Below are positions 35,251 to 46,383 of a stretch of DNA of 64,000 bases, piece after piece. Origin of the DNA: Prosopocoilus inquinatus (taxonomy: Eukaryota > Arthropoda > Insecta > Coleoptera > Lucanidae); contig CM069879.1 in NCBI GenBank assembly GCA_036172665.1, forward strand, positions 20,871,924-20,935,923, in the 5' to 3' direction. The first letter of the stretch is position 1, and every line of letters begins with the position of its first letter. The translations under genes were made by a program, and so were the position numbers. The notes below the pieces were generated by a model. The model ran no database searches, had not been told where the DNA came from, and saw nothing but the letters and a program-made list of their open reading frames with translations.

Positions 35251-36045
35251 AATTTCCGCATAATAAAAGTCCGGTGCCACGTAACGTACTTTCTCTATTC
35301 GAATTCGGTTTTCGCCGAAGAACCTGCTCCGCCTGCAAGAAGAAAAAGCAACAACAGTTCGTGTAGATTGGACGAATTTATTTAAAAATCGCGCAGATGG
35401 GATATCTCGTAATTGAAAGAGCAAGTAAATATTAGCTTCCTCTAGAAATTCCAAGTTTGTAACTCAGCTTTGACTTCTTGTAAATATTAGTGGCGAAGCG
35501 TACTTTGGACAATCGAGAAATAACTTCCTTTTCTCTTTAACCTTCCATCCTATTCCTTTTCATCTTTTTAATAATTAATTCGTCTTTCGCTTCGTCTCTT
35601 ACTTCTTCCTAAATATAAAAAAATACGTCTTGTGGCCCTCTAAAATAAATCCATTTTGCAAATACATACTCTATCCAAACAAGATTCGCAAAAAACCAAA
35701 ACAAAACAAAAGATCCGTATGGGAGGGAGGAATCTTTTAAGCTGGCGTGTTTTCTTTTGTTTTGTGTTTCTTTTTTTTTTCGCGAGTGATGTATGTATGC
35801 AACGTTGCACTCCGGTCGGTCAGATATAATTAAATTGCTTTCGTAAACCGTGCGCGCTGTGAGAAAGAAACGATTACCGTTATGCTATTTTGTAGTTTTA
35901 CGGCGAATTTGGCAAATGTACAGGCAGTCGTTAATGTCTTAATTAAAATCCACTACGTCATGTTTTCAGAAACTCCGTACATAAGTCTTTAATTCCATGG
36001 AAAATTTTGTTGCCAAATTATTAGTCGACTTTTCTCTCTCTCTCC

Positions 36046-39000
36046 GTGACACATTATCAAAAACTTCCTTCAAATTATCCATTTCCCCTAAAAACAAAAA
36101 GCAGACGAGAAATCCTGGATGCTTTACTTGATGTTCAATTCTCGTTAAGACGGATCCAGACTAAGCAAACATCGTTGAGCAACAAAGGAGTAAACAAATT
36201 TCCCACTTCGACCACAATTAAAGAAAAGGTCAAAAAACGTTTAATTCTATTCTCAGTGACCGTTAAGGCGAGTTCTGACTAAGTAAACATTGTTGAGTAA
36301 TACGGGAGTTTGTGCAGTGTTTACTTACAAATTATTCAATTCGTCAAAAAACAAAAATAAATTAAAATTCTAGACGCTTAGTTCTAACCGGAGAGCTCAT
36401 TGAGGCGCGCCCAGACCAAACAGACATTGTTGAGCAACACAAGAATTTGTGCACTTTATACAAATGTGGATAATTGGTATACACTGCACAAATTCGCCGA
36501 AAAAGACAAGGAGTCCCGAACGCTTATTTCCATTCAAAGTGCTTGTTAAGGCAGTTCCAGACTAAGCAAACATTGTTGAGCAACACAGGAGTTTGTGCAG
36601 TGTTCATAAATTTTCCACTTCATCGAAAATGAAACAAAACGGTGAATCTTGGACGTTAATTCTATTCCGTGCTCCTTAAGGCGGGTTCAAACTAAGCAAA
36701 CATTGTTGAGCAACGTAGGAATTTGTGCAGTGTATACTTTAAAAATATCTAGTTCGTCGAGAAACAAGAAAAAATAAAAATAAAAACCTGGACTTTTAAT
36801 TATATTCGCTGGACTGATTAAGGAGCGTCAAGACTAAGTTAACATTGTTGAGCAACATAGGAGTTTGTGCAGTGAATACAGATTATCCACTTTACCGGAA
36901 AAGCAAATAAAAGAGAGTCCAGGATGCCTAATTCCATTCCCAGTGTTTGTTAACGCAGTTCCAGACCAAACAAATATTGTTGAGCAACACCGGAGTTTGT
37001 GCAGTGTAAACTAATTCCTCACTTCAACGAAGAATGAAAAAGAAAAGGCGAATTCTGAACGTGAATTCTATTTTGTGTGCTCTTTAAAGCGGATTCCAAC
37101 TAAGCAAACATCATTGAGCAATCTAGGAGTTTGTGCAGTGTATACTTACAAATTTACCAATTCGTCAAAAAACAAAAATGAAATAAAATCCTGGGTACCT
37201 AATTCTACTCGCAGAGCTTCTTAAGACACGTCTAGACTAAGCAAACATTGTTGAGCAACACAAGAGTTTGTGTAGAGTATACAAATTATCCACATCGCCG
37301 AAAAAGCAGACAAAAGACAAGGAATCCTGGATCCTTTCAGAGTGCTTGATAAGATAGTTCCAGACTAAACTGAACAAACATTGTTGAGCAACACCGGACT
37401 TTGTGCAGTGTAAATAAATTTCCCACTTCAACAGAAAATGAAAAAAAGACGGCGAATCCTGGATGTTAATTCTATTGTCTCTCGTTAAGGCGGGTTCAAA
37501 CTAAGAGGACATTGTTGACCAACGTATGAATTTGTGCAGTGTATACTTACAAATTATCCAATTCGTCGAAAAATAAGAAAAATTTAAATTTGTGCAGTGT
37601 ATATTTACAAATTATCTAATTCGTCGAGAAACAAAAAAAAATAAAATCCTGGACATTTAATTATCTTCGCAGTACTCATTGAGGAGCATCGTTTAAGCCA
37701 ACATTGTTGAGCAACGTAGGAGTTTGTGCAGTGTATATAAATTATCCAGTTTGTTGAAAAAGCAAATAAAAGACAGAGGGTCCGGGACGCTTAATTCCAT
37801 TCATAGTGTTTGTTAAGGCAGTTCCAGACCAAACATACATTGTTGAGCAACAGCGGAGTTTGTGCAGTGTAAACTAATTTCTCACTTCAATGAAGAATGA
37901 AAAAAGGACGGCGAATTCTGAACATTAATTCTATTTTGTGTGCTCGTTAAAGCGGGTTCAAACTAAGCAAATATTATGTTTATGCAGTGTATACTTACAA
38001 ATTTACTAATTCGTCGAAAAACGAAATTAAAATAAGATCCTGGGTACTTCATTCTATTCGCAGAGCTCATTAAGACACGTCTAGACCTGCAAACATTGCT
38101 GAGCAACACAAGAGTTTGTGTAGAGTATACAAATTATCCACATCGCCGAAAAAGCAGATAAAAGGCAAGGAATCCCGGTCCCTTTCAAAGTGCTTGATAA
38201 AATAGTTCCAGAATAAACTAAACAAACATTGTTGAGCAACACCGGATTTTGTGCAGTGTAAATAAATTTTCCACTTCAACAAAAAATGAAAGAAAGACGG
38301 CGAATCCTGGACGTTAATTCTATTGTCTGCATTTGTTAAGGCAGGTTCAAAGCAAGCGAACATTGTTGACCAACGTATGAATTTGTGCAGTGCATACTTA
38401 CAAATTATACAATTCGTCGAAAAATAAGAAAAATGTAAAATCCTGGATGCTTAATTGTATTCACAGCTCTCATTAAGCGGCGTTCAGACTGAGCAAACAT
38501 TGTTGAGCAACACAAGAGTTTGTGCAGAGTATATAAATTGTCCACTTCGCCGAAAAAGCAAACAAAGGACAAGAAGTCTGAGACGCTTAATTCCATTCAT
38601 TGTGCTCGTTACAGCAGTTCCAGACTAAACAAACATTGTTGAGCAACACAGGAGTTTGTGAAGTGTAAACAAATTTCTCACTTCAACGAAAAATGAAAAA
38701 AATGTCGACGATAATTCTATTTTGTGTGATCGTTAGAGCGGGTTCAAACTAAGCAAACATTGTTGAGCAACAAAGGAGTTTATGCAGTATATATTTACAC
38801 ATTACTCAATTCATCCAAAAAATTAAAATCCTGGAAGTTTAATTCTAATCGCAGAGCTCATTAAGGCGCTTCTTGATTAAGCAAATATTGTTGAGCAATA
38901 TGAGTTTGTGCAGTGTATACAAATTGTCCACTTCGCCGAAAAAGCAAAAAAAAAGACAAGAGTCCTATAAAATTTTGTTGAGCAACACAGGAGTTTCTGA

Positions 39001-39195
39001 AATATAAACAAATTTCCCACTTCAACGAAAAAATTAAAAAGGACGGCGAATCCTGAACGTTAATTCTATTCTCTATGCTAGTTAAGGCACGTTCAAACTA
39101 AGCAAACATTGTTGAGCATCACAGGAGTTTGTGCAGTGTATACTTACGAATTATCCACTTCGTTGAAAAACAAAAAAAAAAGACGAAGTATCCCA
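36046..39195. repeat. About 135-bp tandem repeat, roughly 22 copies
   Basis: The core CATTGTTGAGCAACACAGGA, followed by GTTTGTGCAGTGTATAC, recurs every 117-145 bp from about 36.17 to 39.11 kb; one copy is shortened (about 37.97 kb) and two intervals deviate. Between cores are CACTTCGCCGAAAAAGC/AATTCGTCGAAAAAC, RAATCCTGGACGCTTAATTC and GTTAAGGCRGTTCCAGACTAAG. Alternate copies resemble each other more, suggesting a dimer of about 270 bp. Short minus-strand open frames containing LYTLHKLLCCST are translations of the repeat. Confidence 0.93.
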
Positions 39196-39600
39196 CTATT
39201 CCCAGTGGTGTCCAAACTTTGTGCCTCTCAATAGTTGCACCTTGATTGATCAACGGTTGCAATTCTGCTAACCGATGCCAAACGTACATTTCCGAAGATA
39301 GTTGTAAAAATCTCGGTAGATATCTCTGAATTTCGATAGCCTGGCAAGGATTAAAACGGTTTAAAACAACAGTTAATCAAGAACAAAATGTTAAGAAAGT
39401 CGATGATTGTAATAAAAAAGAGGACGTTCATTGCCATTCAGCAGAAGTAACAAAAATAAAATAACTACAACTAGGAAATATACCACTTATAGAATAAAAC
39501 TATTTTTGACACATCATTTTTAATCTGAATGGTGCGCCTTTTGAAGTAGAATTTAATTGTACCGGGTGATTCATGTATTTGTAGTAATATGTAGGTGTGT

Positions 39601-40029
39601 TTTGTTAAGTGAGCCACCTCGTATGTTTATATATTTTTGAATTCTACTTGATCATTAGAGTTCAACGACCCACAGTCACAATACCTCTGATTTAAATGAC
39701 AAAGATAATGATTTTTAAAGAAATTTAATGGAAACGCTAAACTAGGTGACATTAATAGTTATAAATAGCAAAAAAAAATCTCCAGAGCTTATTGTTGTTT
39801 GTGTTAGCCTATCAAATGTTCAAAATGTTTTGCATTGAATTCTTGGCAGAAACGTTAATAAAAACTGTTAATATTACTCATTTAATTTTGCGTACGTTAA
39901 ATTTCTCTCAAATCGTTATTTTTATCTTTTAAACCGTAAGTATTGTAAGTCGTAGAACTCAAATGATCGAGCAGAACTCGAATGATGAAGTAGAACTCAA
40001 AAATATACAAGGTGATTCATGTAACTAAA
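39601..40029. mobile_element. Foldback element, about 430 bp
   Basis: The left side reads CACCTCGTATGTTTATATATT then TTGAATTCTACTTGATCATT; the right side (inverted) reads CACCTTGTATATTTTTGAG and TTCTACTTCATCATTCGAG. Just outside, GGTGATTCATGTA occurs at both ends (39.56 and 40.01 kb). Non-coding. Family not recognised. Confidence 0.5.
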
Positions 40030-40606
40030 GTCACCTACCACATTATTGCAAGTGCATGAATATCTTTGTACATTCAAATTTTACTTTAAAATACGTACTA
40101 CCGATAGCATAAAAAATACTGGAACAACTTTTAAATCCAGTAGCTTTCAAATTATTTTAAATTTATTAGGTACCTACCTAGATTGTAACAGTAATTTTAT
40201 TAAATCACTGTATGAAAAAATTAATTCTATTTTTTTTACGGTTTAGTAAATTTTGGCAATTAAAATATTTTGTATATACTTATGAATTTGCCAGCTGATC
40301 ATAACAGATACAGGGAGTCAAGCTTTTGAAATTTCCCGATATCCAAATAGCATTTCTACCATTAAACATATTGTAGAGAAAAAAAACCGGCAATATGTAT
40401 ACTATAATACATATGCAGGGTTGGACGAAAGTACGTGGGTGGCTTGAAAATTTTCAGGAATCTAGTAGGTCTGTAATTGTTAGCGTTTATCAACTGTCAT
40501 ATTTGAAAAATTTGACATTTTTCGCCTATAATTCTATTGACATTTCCTATCCAAGTGAACTAGTTTTGTTTCTACAGCATTTGAGAAAAAGTAATTTTGT
40601 GTAAAC

Positions 40607-41651
40607 ATGGAAATCTCGCATGAAAATTTTCGTGCCATGATTTTTTACGATTTCAAAAGTGGTCTAACGTCGAAACAATGCCTCGATCGGCTTCATTTGG
40701 CTTTTGGAGAGGAAGCACCATCAAGGAGCAGTGTTTATAATTGGTGTGCCGAATTCCAGCGTGGACGTATCTCTCTCAGTGACGAATTTCGTGAAGGTCG
40801 TCCATCAACATCTGTTGTTGCCACTAATGTAGATGCTGTGCGTGAAATGCTTGAGCGAGATCGACATACCGTGAGATTCAAGCATCCTTACGCACTGACA
40901 TGAAAGCAATAAACCAGATTTTGCAAGATCATTTGAACGTACGAAAACTTTGCAGTCGTTGGATCCCACACAATTTAACAGAAGCGCAAAAGCACGGTCG
41001 TGTCAAATGGTGCGAAGATTTGCTCAAAAAATTCAATGGAGGTCGTTCAAATTTAGTTTATAACATCGTTACTGGTGACGAAACGTGGATCTATTCGTAC
41101 GAGCCAGAAAGTAAACAACAATCTACCGGTTGGTTATTTCAAAATGTACCAAAACCAACAAAAGTTGTCCGTTCACGCAGTGCTGCAAAGCGAATGATTG
41201 CTTGTTTCTTTGGTTTAACTGGACATGTAGCAACCGTGGCTTTAGAGGATCGAAAAACCTTGATGGTGATTGGTATACTACAATTTGTTTGCCGGAAATC
41301 ATCGATGAAATAAGAAGAAACAATCGAAATCGACGAATTATTCTCCATGATGACAACGCCAGCTCTCACTCAGCCCGTCAAACAGTTGATTTTTTGTCCA
41401 ACAAAAATGTTGAATTAATGATTCATTGTCCATATTCACCTGATTCATCACCTAATGATTTCTTTTTGTTCCCAAATATCAAAAATAAAATGCGTGGTGA
41501 GCGATTTTCGTCGGCTGAAGCAGCGGTTGAAACATTCCGGACACTGGTTTCTGAGGTACCATCTTTAGAGTGGAAAACGTGCTTTAAAAATTTGTTCGAG
41601 CGTATGCAAAAGTGTATTGACGTCAAAGGCGAATACTTCGAAAAACAATGA
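40607..41651 (+). pseudogene. mariner element B transposase, two frameshifts
   Basis: Begins MEISHENFRAMIFYDFKSG, with EAPSRSSVYNWCAEF and a GRPSTSVV linker. A single-base deletion near 40870 shifts the frame before REIQASLRTDMKAINQIL. A second shift near 41250 precedes DGDWYTTICLPEIIDEI. The catalytic residues survive: Asp in VTGDETWIYSY, Asp in LHDDNASSHSA and Asp in SPNDFFLFPN, spaced as DD34D. The frame ends KGEYFEKQ-stop, a usual mariner C-terminus, so overall length is intact (about 345 residues). I could not confirm TIRs. It is a different subfamily from element A by sequence. Confidence 0.9.
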
Positions 41652-42074
41652 TACCGTTTACCAAATTTCATATACGTTTTTTTATATCGTTTCCAGAAAC
41701 TATTCCAGCAGCTCACGTACAGAGTATTTTTTCAAATTCTTTTTATTTTAATTTTATATAAAAAAATAGTTGTGGTGTTTTGTTTGTAATTTCTTTTTTC
41801 CACTTGACTAACAAAATTTAAAAAAAAAAACATCGAGGATTTTCGTTTTAAAAGAGTATCTTGTGACACAAATTAATTACGAATTAATTTTTTTTTTTAA
41901 TCAGCCTCACATTACTATTTTATATCAACGTAGAAAATTGACTGGCATTTTACGAAGAAAATGAGCCAGAAAATTAGAATTAATAGAGTATCGTCAAACA
42001 CAAAGTAAAAATAGTATTCACAACTACTCACTTTGAGTGTTATTGATAAGGATGCACGCGATACTTCGAAAATT

Positions 42075-42340
42075 CTAGAAAATCTTGTTGCAAATCGTTT
42101 TTGATTGCACTAGACCAATCGTGTTGGTTTGCAGTGGAACTCCCGAGATACGTTTCTGCTAAAGTTGCCCCAAATAGGACTGAAGCAATTATACAGAGGC
42201 TGCTCGAGGGTTTCACAGCAAGCATGACCGCCTTGCATGGGATAACTTATTATGTAGCAAACTGGCTTCAATTTGTCAATCCTAATGCAATGTTAGGTCA
42301 AAAAGCGATCGTAGGATGTCGCTGTTTAAATTATTCGAAA
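42075..42340 (+). repeat. Hammerhead-family repeat, decayed copy
   Basis: Begins GTTGCAAATCGTTTTTGATTG, and the stretch from CGAGATACGTTTCTGCT to AGAGGCTGCTCGAGGG is the inverted homologue of the intact ribozyme copy 450 bp away. Here the core bases are damaged: CTGAAGA has become CTAAAGT, GAAA has become GAAG and the GTC triplet is TATA, so cleavage is not expected. It ends CAATGTTAGGTCAAAAAGCG, then GATCGTAGGATGTCGCTG. Confidence 0.65.
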
Positions 42341-42482
42341 TTATTTTAGTCATGAATTCGAGATTTAAAATACTTCGGAATACGAAAGGGCCTGTGGATC
42401 AATTTATCGTAGGATATCGCTGTTTAAACTGTTCGAAAATTTTATAAGTATCGAATGGTACAGCAACATCGATACTTTGAAA

Positions 42483-42492
42483 GTATCGATAC
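42483..42492. promoter_or_regulatory. TATCGATA palindrome (DREF-like)
   Basis: GTATCGATAC lies in AAGTATCGATACTT, preceded by a second ATCGATACTTT. TATCGATA is the DREF element of insect core promoters, but no gene start is evident nearby, so it may be chance or part of a repeat. Confidence 0.25.
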
Positions 42493-42615
42493 TTTTATTG
42501 AGGAATATGAAAGTATCGAAAACGCGAAATTTATGACAGCAGCTTAGGAAATAATAATCTCGTCTTTTCGCTTCAGTTACTCAACGTTTAGTGATACTTT
42601 TTAGAAAATTTTTTT

Positions 42616-42810
42616 GTGCAAATCGTTTTTGATTGCAGTGAGAACCTCGAGCAGCCTCTGGACAGCTGTTTCAGCCCTGCTTGGGGCTTCTTCAGCAGAA
42701 ACGTAGCTCGACATTCCCATTGCAGACCAAAAACGACTTGTCCAATTTATTCGCAATTGCGATGTACGGATGATGAACATATAAAATATTTTATATGTTT
42801 AGTGATACGT
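42616..42810 (-). repeat. Hammerhead-family repeat, copy with intact ribozyme
   Basis: Starts GTGCAAATCGTTTTTGATTG, identical to the 31.57-kb copy through AGAACCTCGAGCAGCCTCT, then carries the ribozyme and ends near ATGAACATATAAAATATTTTA. The host element type is not proven. Penelope-like elements and retrozymes are the known animal carriers of such minimal hammerheads. Confidence 0.6.
42655..42701 (-). ncRNA. Type I hammerhead ribozyme motif
   Basis: Read on the minus strand: stem I 5' strand TTTCTG; core CTGAAGA; stem II AGCCC with loop CAAGCA and GGGCT (5 bp); core GAAA; a short palindromic stem III CAGCTG; cleavage triplet GTC; stem I 3' strand CAGAGG, pairing with TTTCTG (four Watson-Crick pairs and two G-U). 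All conserved core positions of the hammerhead fold are present and in order. The very short stem III is the form reported for Penelope-like elements, where activity is favoured as dimers. Cleavage would fall after the C at 42661. Activity is predicted, not shown. Confidence 0.78.
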
Positions 42811-42837
42811 TAAAAGCATTTACTTTTTTTTTGTTTT

Positions 42838-44108
42838 TCAATTTTTTTCAATCCAAATAAGGGTTGTCTCTAAATTCCGTGGACATGGCTTAACCACAGA
42901 TTCCTGGGTTCAAAATAAGACGATTTAACCAAACTTATCTATACCCATAATGGTCTCGTTAAGCCGGTATTCTTCAAAGTTCTTGAAGAGAAAGTTAATT
43001 TTTCTTATAACAAAAGAACGCCTGAACCAATTTGGATGAAATTTGGTATAAGGTTCCACAATAAGGTAGGTAACATTTACAGGTAGTTTTAGTTACTTGC
43101 AGTTAACTGCTAGTGTGTGAAACAGGGTTGCCACAACACATATCTCGAAAACTCCCGCCAAATATAAAGGCTCCAGAAACGCTTTCATTTTAATCATATC
43201 AATATATTCTTACTATAACTTTTTTGAGGTTAGGAAGATAACTTTAGTTAATAAATTGTCAGAAAGAAGCACTCAATAGGAAACTTTTTCGTGTCTTGGT
43301 AACTTTTGATATTTCTTACTGTTTAGTCACAAAATAAGAAAATGTACCTGACTGAAGCATTTTTTATTGAAAACCGGTATACTTTACTGCCTTTTAACTG
43401 CTCAATTTATTTATTTTGAGAAAAAGTTAGTAATCTATTTTAGGCATTTGTTTTTCTGTGTACAAGCTGCTTACTTGAAATTCCAAATTTTGAAAAAAAT
43501 ACGTTTTTGTCTTTTAGATTTTTTTTTATTTTCTGACTAAACTGTGACAGATAGCAAAGTTGGCAAAGATACATAAAATGTTACTAATGAATAACTCTTT
43601 CCGAAAATAAATTAGTTATAGAAGGCACTAGAGCATACCCATTTTCCATAAGTAACTCTGCGGCCATTTAGATTTTCTTAATTTGTGACTAAACCGTAAA
43701 ACATATCAAAAGTTACAAATGCACGAAAAAGTTTCCTATTGAGTGCTTCTTTCTGACAATTTATTAATAACTAAAGTTATCTTCCTAACCTCAAAAAAAG
43801 TTATAGCAAGATATGTGTTGTGGTAACCCTGTTTCACACACTAGCGGTTAACTGCAAGTAACTAAAACCACCTGTAAATATGACTTACCTTCGTGTGCAG
43901 CCACATGCCAGATTTCATCCAAATCGGTTCGGGCGTTCCTTTGTTACAAGAAAAATTAACTTTAAAAAGGAATACCGGCTTAACGAGACCATTATGAATA
44001 TAGATAAGTTTGGTTAAATCGTCTTATTTTGAGCCCAGGAATCTATGGTTGAGCCATGTCCACGGAATTTAGAGACACCCCTTATTTGGATTGAAAAAAG
44101 AGTTTCTT
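42838..44108. mobile_element. 1.25-kb long-inverted-repeat element
   Basis: The left arm (about 42838-43345) and right arm (about 43660-44108) are inverted copies: TTCAATCCAAATAAGG, then TGTCTCTAAATTCCGTGGAC, AAATCGTC/GACGATTT, AACAGGGTTGCCACAACACA, and internally GGTTAGGAAGATAACTTTAG and AAGAAGCACTCAATAGGAAA. The arms are some 450-500 bp with small indels. The centre has no coding frame. Non-autonomous foldback-type element; superfamily unknown. Confidence 0.85.
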
Positions 44109-45362
44109 AACGTGTTGCATGCATCAATATCTACATGCAGTAAAAGTAAGATGAGAATTAAGATTTTCAAAAGTGTTGCCTCTTGTAACACCTATCCGTG
44201 GACAGACTGTATGTAATTTAACTGATACTGTTACAACACCACGATACGATATTTCAAAATATCGATTCTTCGTCTAAAATATGCGGCCGTAGTTACTAAT
44301 TAATATAAATTACGAAATATATTGTAGAATTATAACTACGTCCTAACAATACATTTCGCATAATTCAACATCGATTAGATTAGGCAAAAATCACGTCGAA
44401 AACGTTCCATTACAATTAATGCTCAGATAAGGATTAACCTTAATCAAACATACTCGATCGATCTTGCCACCTCCTTATAAATTTGTCTACAAGGTAATTA
44501 ATTATCATTGTTTCCTGGTTTCCAAGCATATTAGCTGCTAGATAAATTTATAAGGAAGTTGAAAGATGGGGCCTAGAAGAACTAACATTTGTTCCTCATA
44601 GTTGTTAGTAGATACTGTCTGCCTGAGGTTTTAAAGGTAAATACTCACTCTGTAATTCCCCTTGCCGAAATGTAGTTTCTTCAAGTACCCCAACCCATCT
44701 TCTTTTTCTTTAGCGTCTCGAAACATTTTGTGATCAACTGTGATTGTGAAAGTGCCTGCAGTCTTCAATCAACATCAACGCGATCGTCCTCTTTTGGCCT
44801 CGCGCAACTTCTCCAGACCTTTTGGAAAAGAATACTGAAAATAACACAAAGGGAGTGAGTCTTTCTGCAACCCTAATCACTAATCACATTGCAGAAAGGA
44901 ACCGAAATGTTGGACTCCAAGAAAATGTATTTTCTGTATTTTACGTCAGAATGTTGGCGTTCGACCTTTTGTGTCTAATATACCGGTAGTTAAATGAAAT
45001 TGACACCATAGAAATATTCAAAGAGAAGATTGAATTTATGAAGTATGAAGAGGCTAGTATTACGTTATGATAAGTAGGGAAGCGTCACACCTCCGCAAGA
45101 GATTAGAGCGACAGTCCTGTAGCGTGGCTGAACCTGTATTGCCTATGTTCTCACTTGACAATAACGACCGATATGTGTACAGTCCCCTTGCATACGCAAG
45201 AACTGACTTCTGCCCCCGGATGAATAATATGTTTACAAAATTAAGCAATAATCATTTATTCACTATTTATGGCGTTTTTTCATTGCCGATATTAGTGACT
45301 CGCCAGAAATTACGATATAACAGTACATTACTACAGTGTAAGAGATAAAGCAAAAATTAAAA
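44109..45362. other. Upstream region of the elongase gene
   Basis: No coding frame is convincing. A hairpin CTTTCTGCAA...TTGCAGAAAG spans about 44861-44899. Promoter elements of the elongase must lie here, but I see no clear TATA/Inr pair. Confidence 0.4.
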
Positions 45363-46348
45363 ATGATACGCAATCTAATTGAAACTTATAACTACATATT
45401 TTATGATCTTGCAGGTAAGTATGTTTTGGCGAAAAGAATCGTAATGTAACGAAATGTTTTCAGACCCCAGAACAAAAAATTGGTTACTGGTCGGATCTCC
45501 GTTATTGCCTGCAACTTTAATTGCGATTTATTTATTCCTGACGTACTCATGGTTGCCGAAATTCATGGAAAAGCGCAAGCCCTATTCGCTCAAAACCATA
45601 ATTCTGCTGTATAACATCTTTCAAATTGCGGCCTGTTCTGTAATATTGTATTTCGTACGTAAAATGTGAAAGTTACGACAAACTTCACAGAAGCTTGTTT
45701 CAGACTTTTACGAACAACAAATCCAACTATTTTTTTGGGTGTTATCCCATTGATTATTCCCAAAATCCATCGGCCCTGAGGATATTATACTGTGCTTGGA
45801 GCACACAGGTCCTTAAGATAATTGAATTTATAGAAACTGTACTTTTTATACTTAGGAAGAAGTACAGGCAGGTCACAAAGTTGCATGTCTACCATCATGT
45901 TACTTCGTACCTAATTCTTTGGGTGGGAGTAAAATATGTTGGAGGTAATGGTTTTTAATTGGCGTAATTTTTGTACTTCAATGCAAAAAAACAATTGCAG
46001 GAGGTTCGGTTGCTTTTCCACCCACTATCAACAACCTCGTACACGTAATCATGTATTCTTATTACCTCCTGTCGGCCAGTGGGCCTAAGATGCAAGCAAA
46101 ACTAGCCGGAATGAAGCCGATTATTACGATAATACAAATGGTGAGGCTTACGTTTAATTAAATCTCTTTTAATAACTCGGTTTCAGGTTCAACTCTGTCT
46201 CATTATAGCTCAGGGAACGATGCCCTTAAGGTCTGATTGTGATCTATCGATTTTAGTAGCTTGGCTTTACATCCCTAACGTCCTCGTCTTTTTGGTCTTA
46301 TTCGTAAATTTTTACGTAAAAAATTACACGGGGAAACGCAAAGTGTAA
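45363..46348 (+). CDS. ELO-family very-long-chain fatty acid elongase, 5 exons
   Basis: Condensing enzyme (3-ketoacyl-CoA synthase) of the ER fatty-acid elongation cycle, joining malonyl-CoA to long acyl-CoAs. Exons: 45363-45414, 45464-45654, 45704-45944, 46001-46140 and 46187-46348, all GT..AG and in phase, giving about 261 residues, normal for the family. The first ATG follows AAAA and is in frame with the ELO N-terminus (DPRTKNWLLVGSPLLP). Family motifs: YNIFQ, KIIEFIETVLFILRKK (normally KxxExxDT; here Asp is Glu), the histidine box HVYHH, NNLVHVIMYSYYLLS and TIIQMVQL (TxxQxxQ). Several hydrophobic segments fit a multi-pass membrane protein, and the tail KNYTGKRKV is lysine-rich as in ER-retained ELOs. 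Introns are 46-56 bp. No damage is seen. Substrate length cannot be predicted. Confidence 0.93.
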
Positions 46349-46383
46349 ATGTAAGACAATGAATTACTATTGTTAGCGGAATT

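Noticed and set aside
37237..38596. Repeated minus-strand peptides with LYTLHKLLCCST
   Set aside because: The same frame appears in several copies of the 135-bp repeat only because the repeat happens to be open there; starts and ends vary and no full unit is open.
36046..39195. Drosophila hsr-omega 9-nt motif in the array
   Set aside because: ATAGGTAGG was not found in the units; only loosely similar AACATAGGAG and ACGTAGGAG words occur, so the link to hsr-omega stays purely architectural.
45067..45348. 93-codon frame upstream of the elongase
   Set aside because: No homology recognised, antisense also open, and the elongase reads well from its own ATG at 45363 without it.
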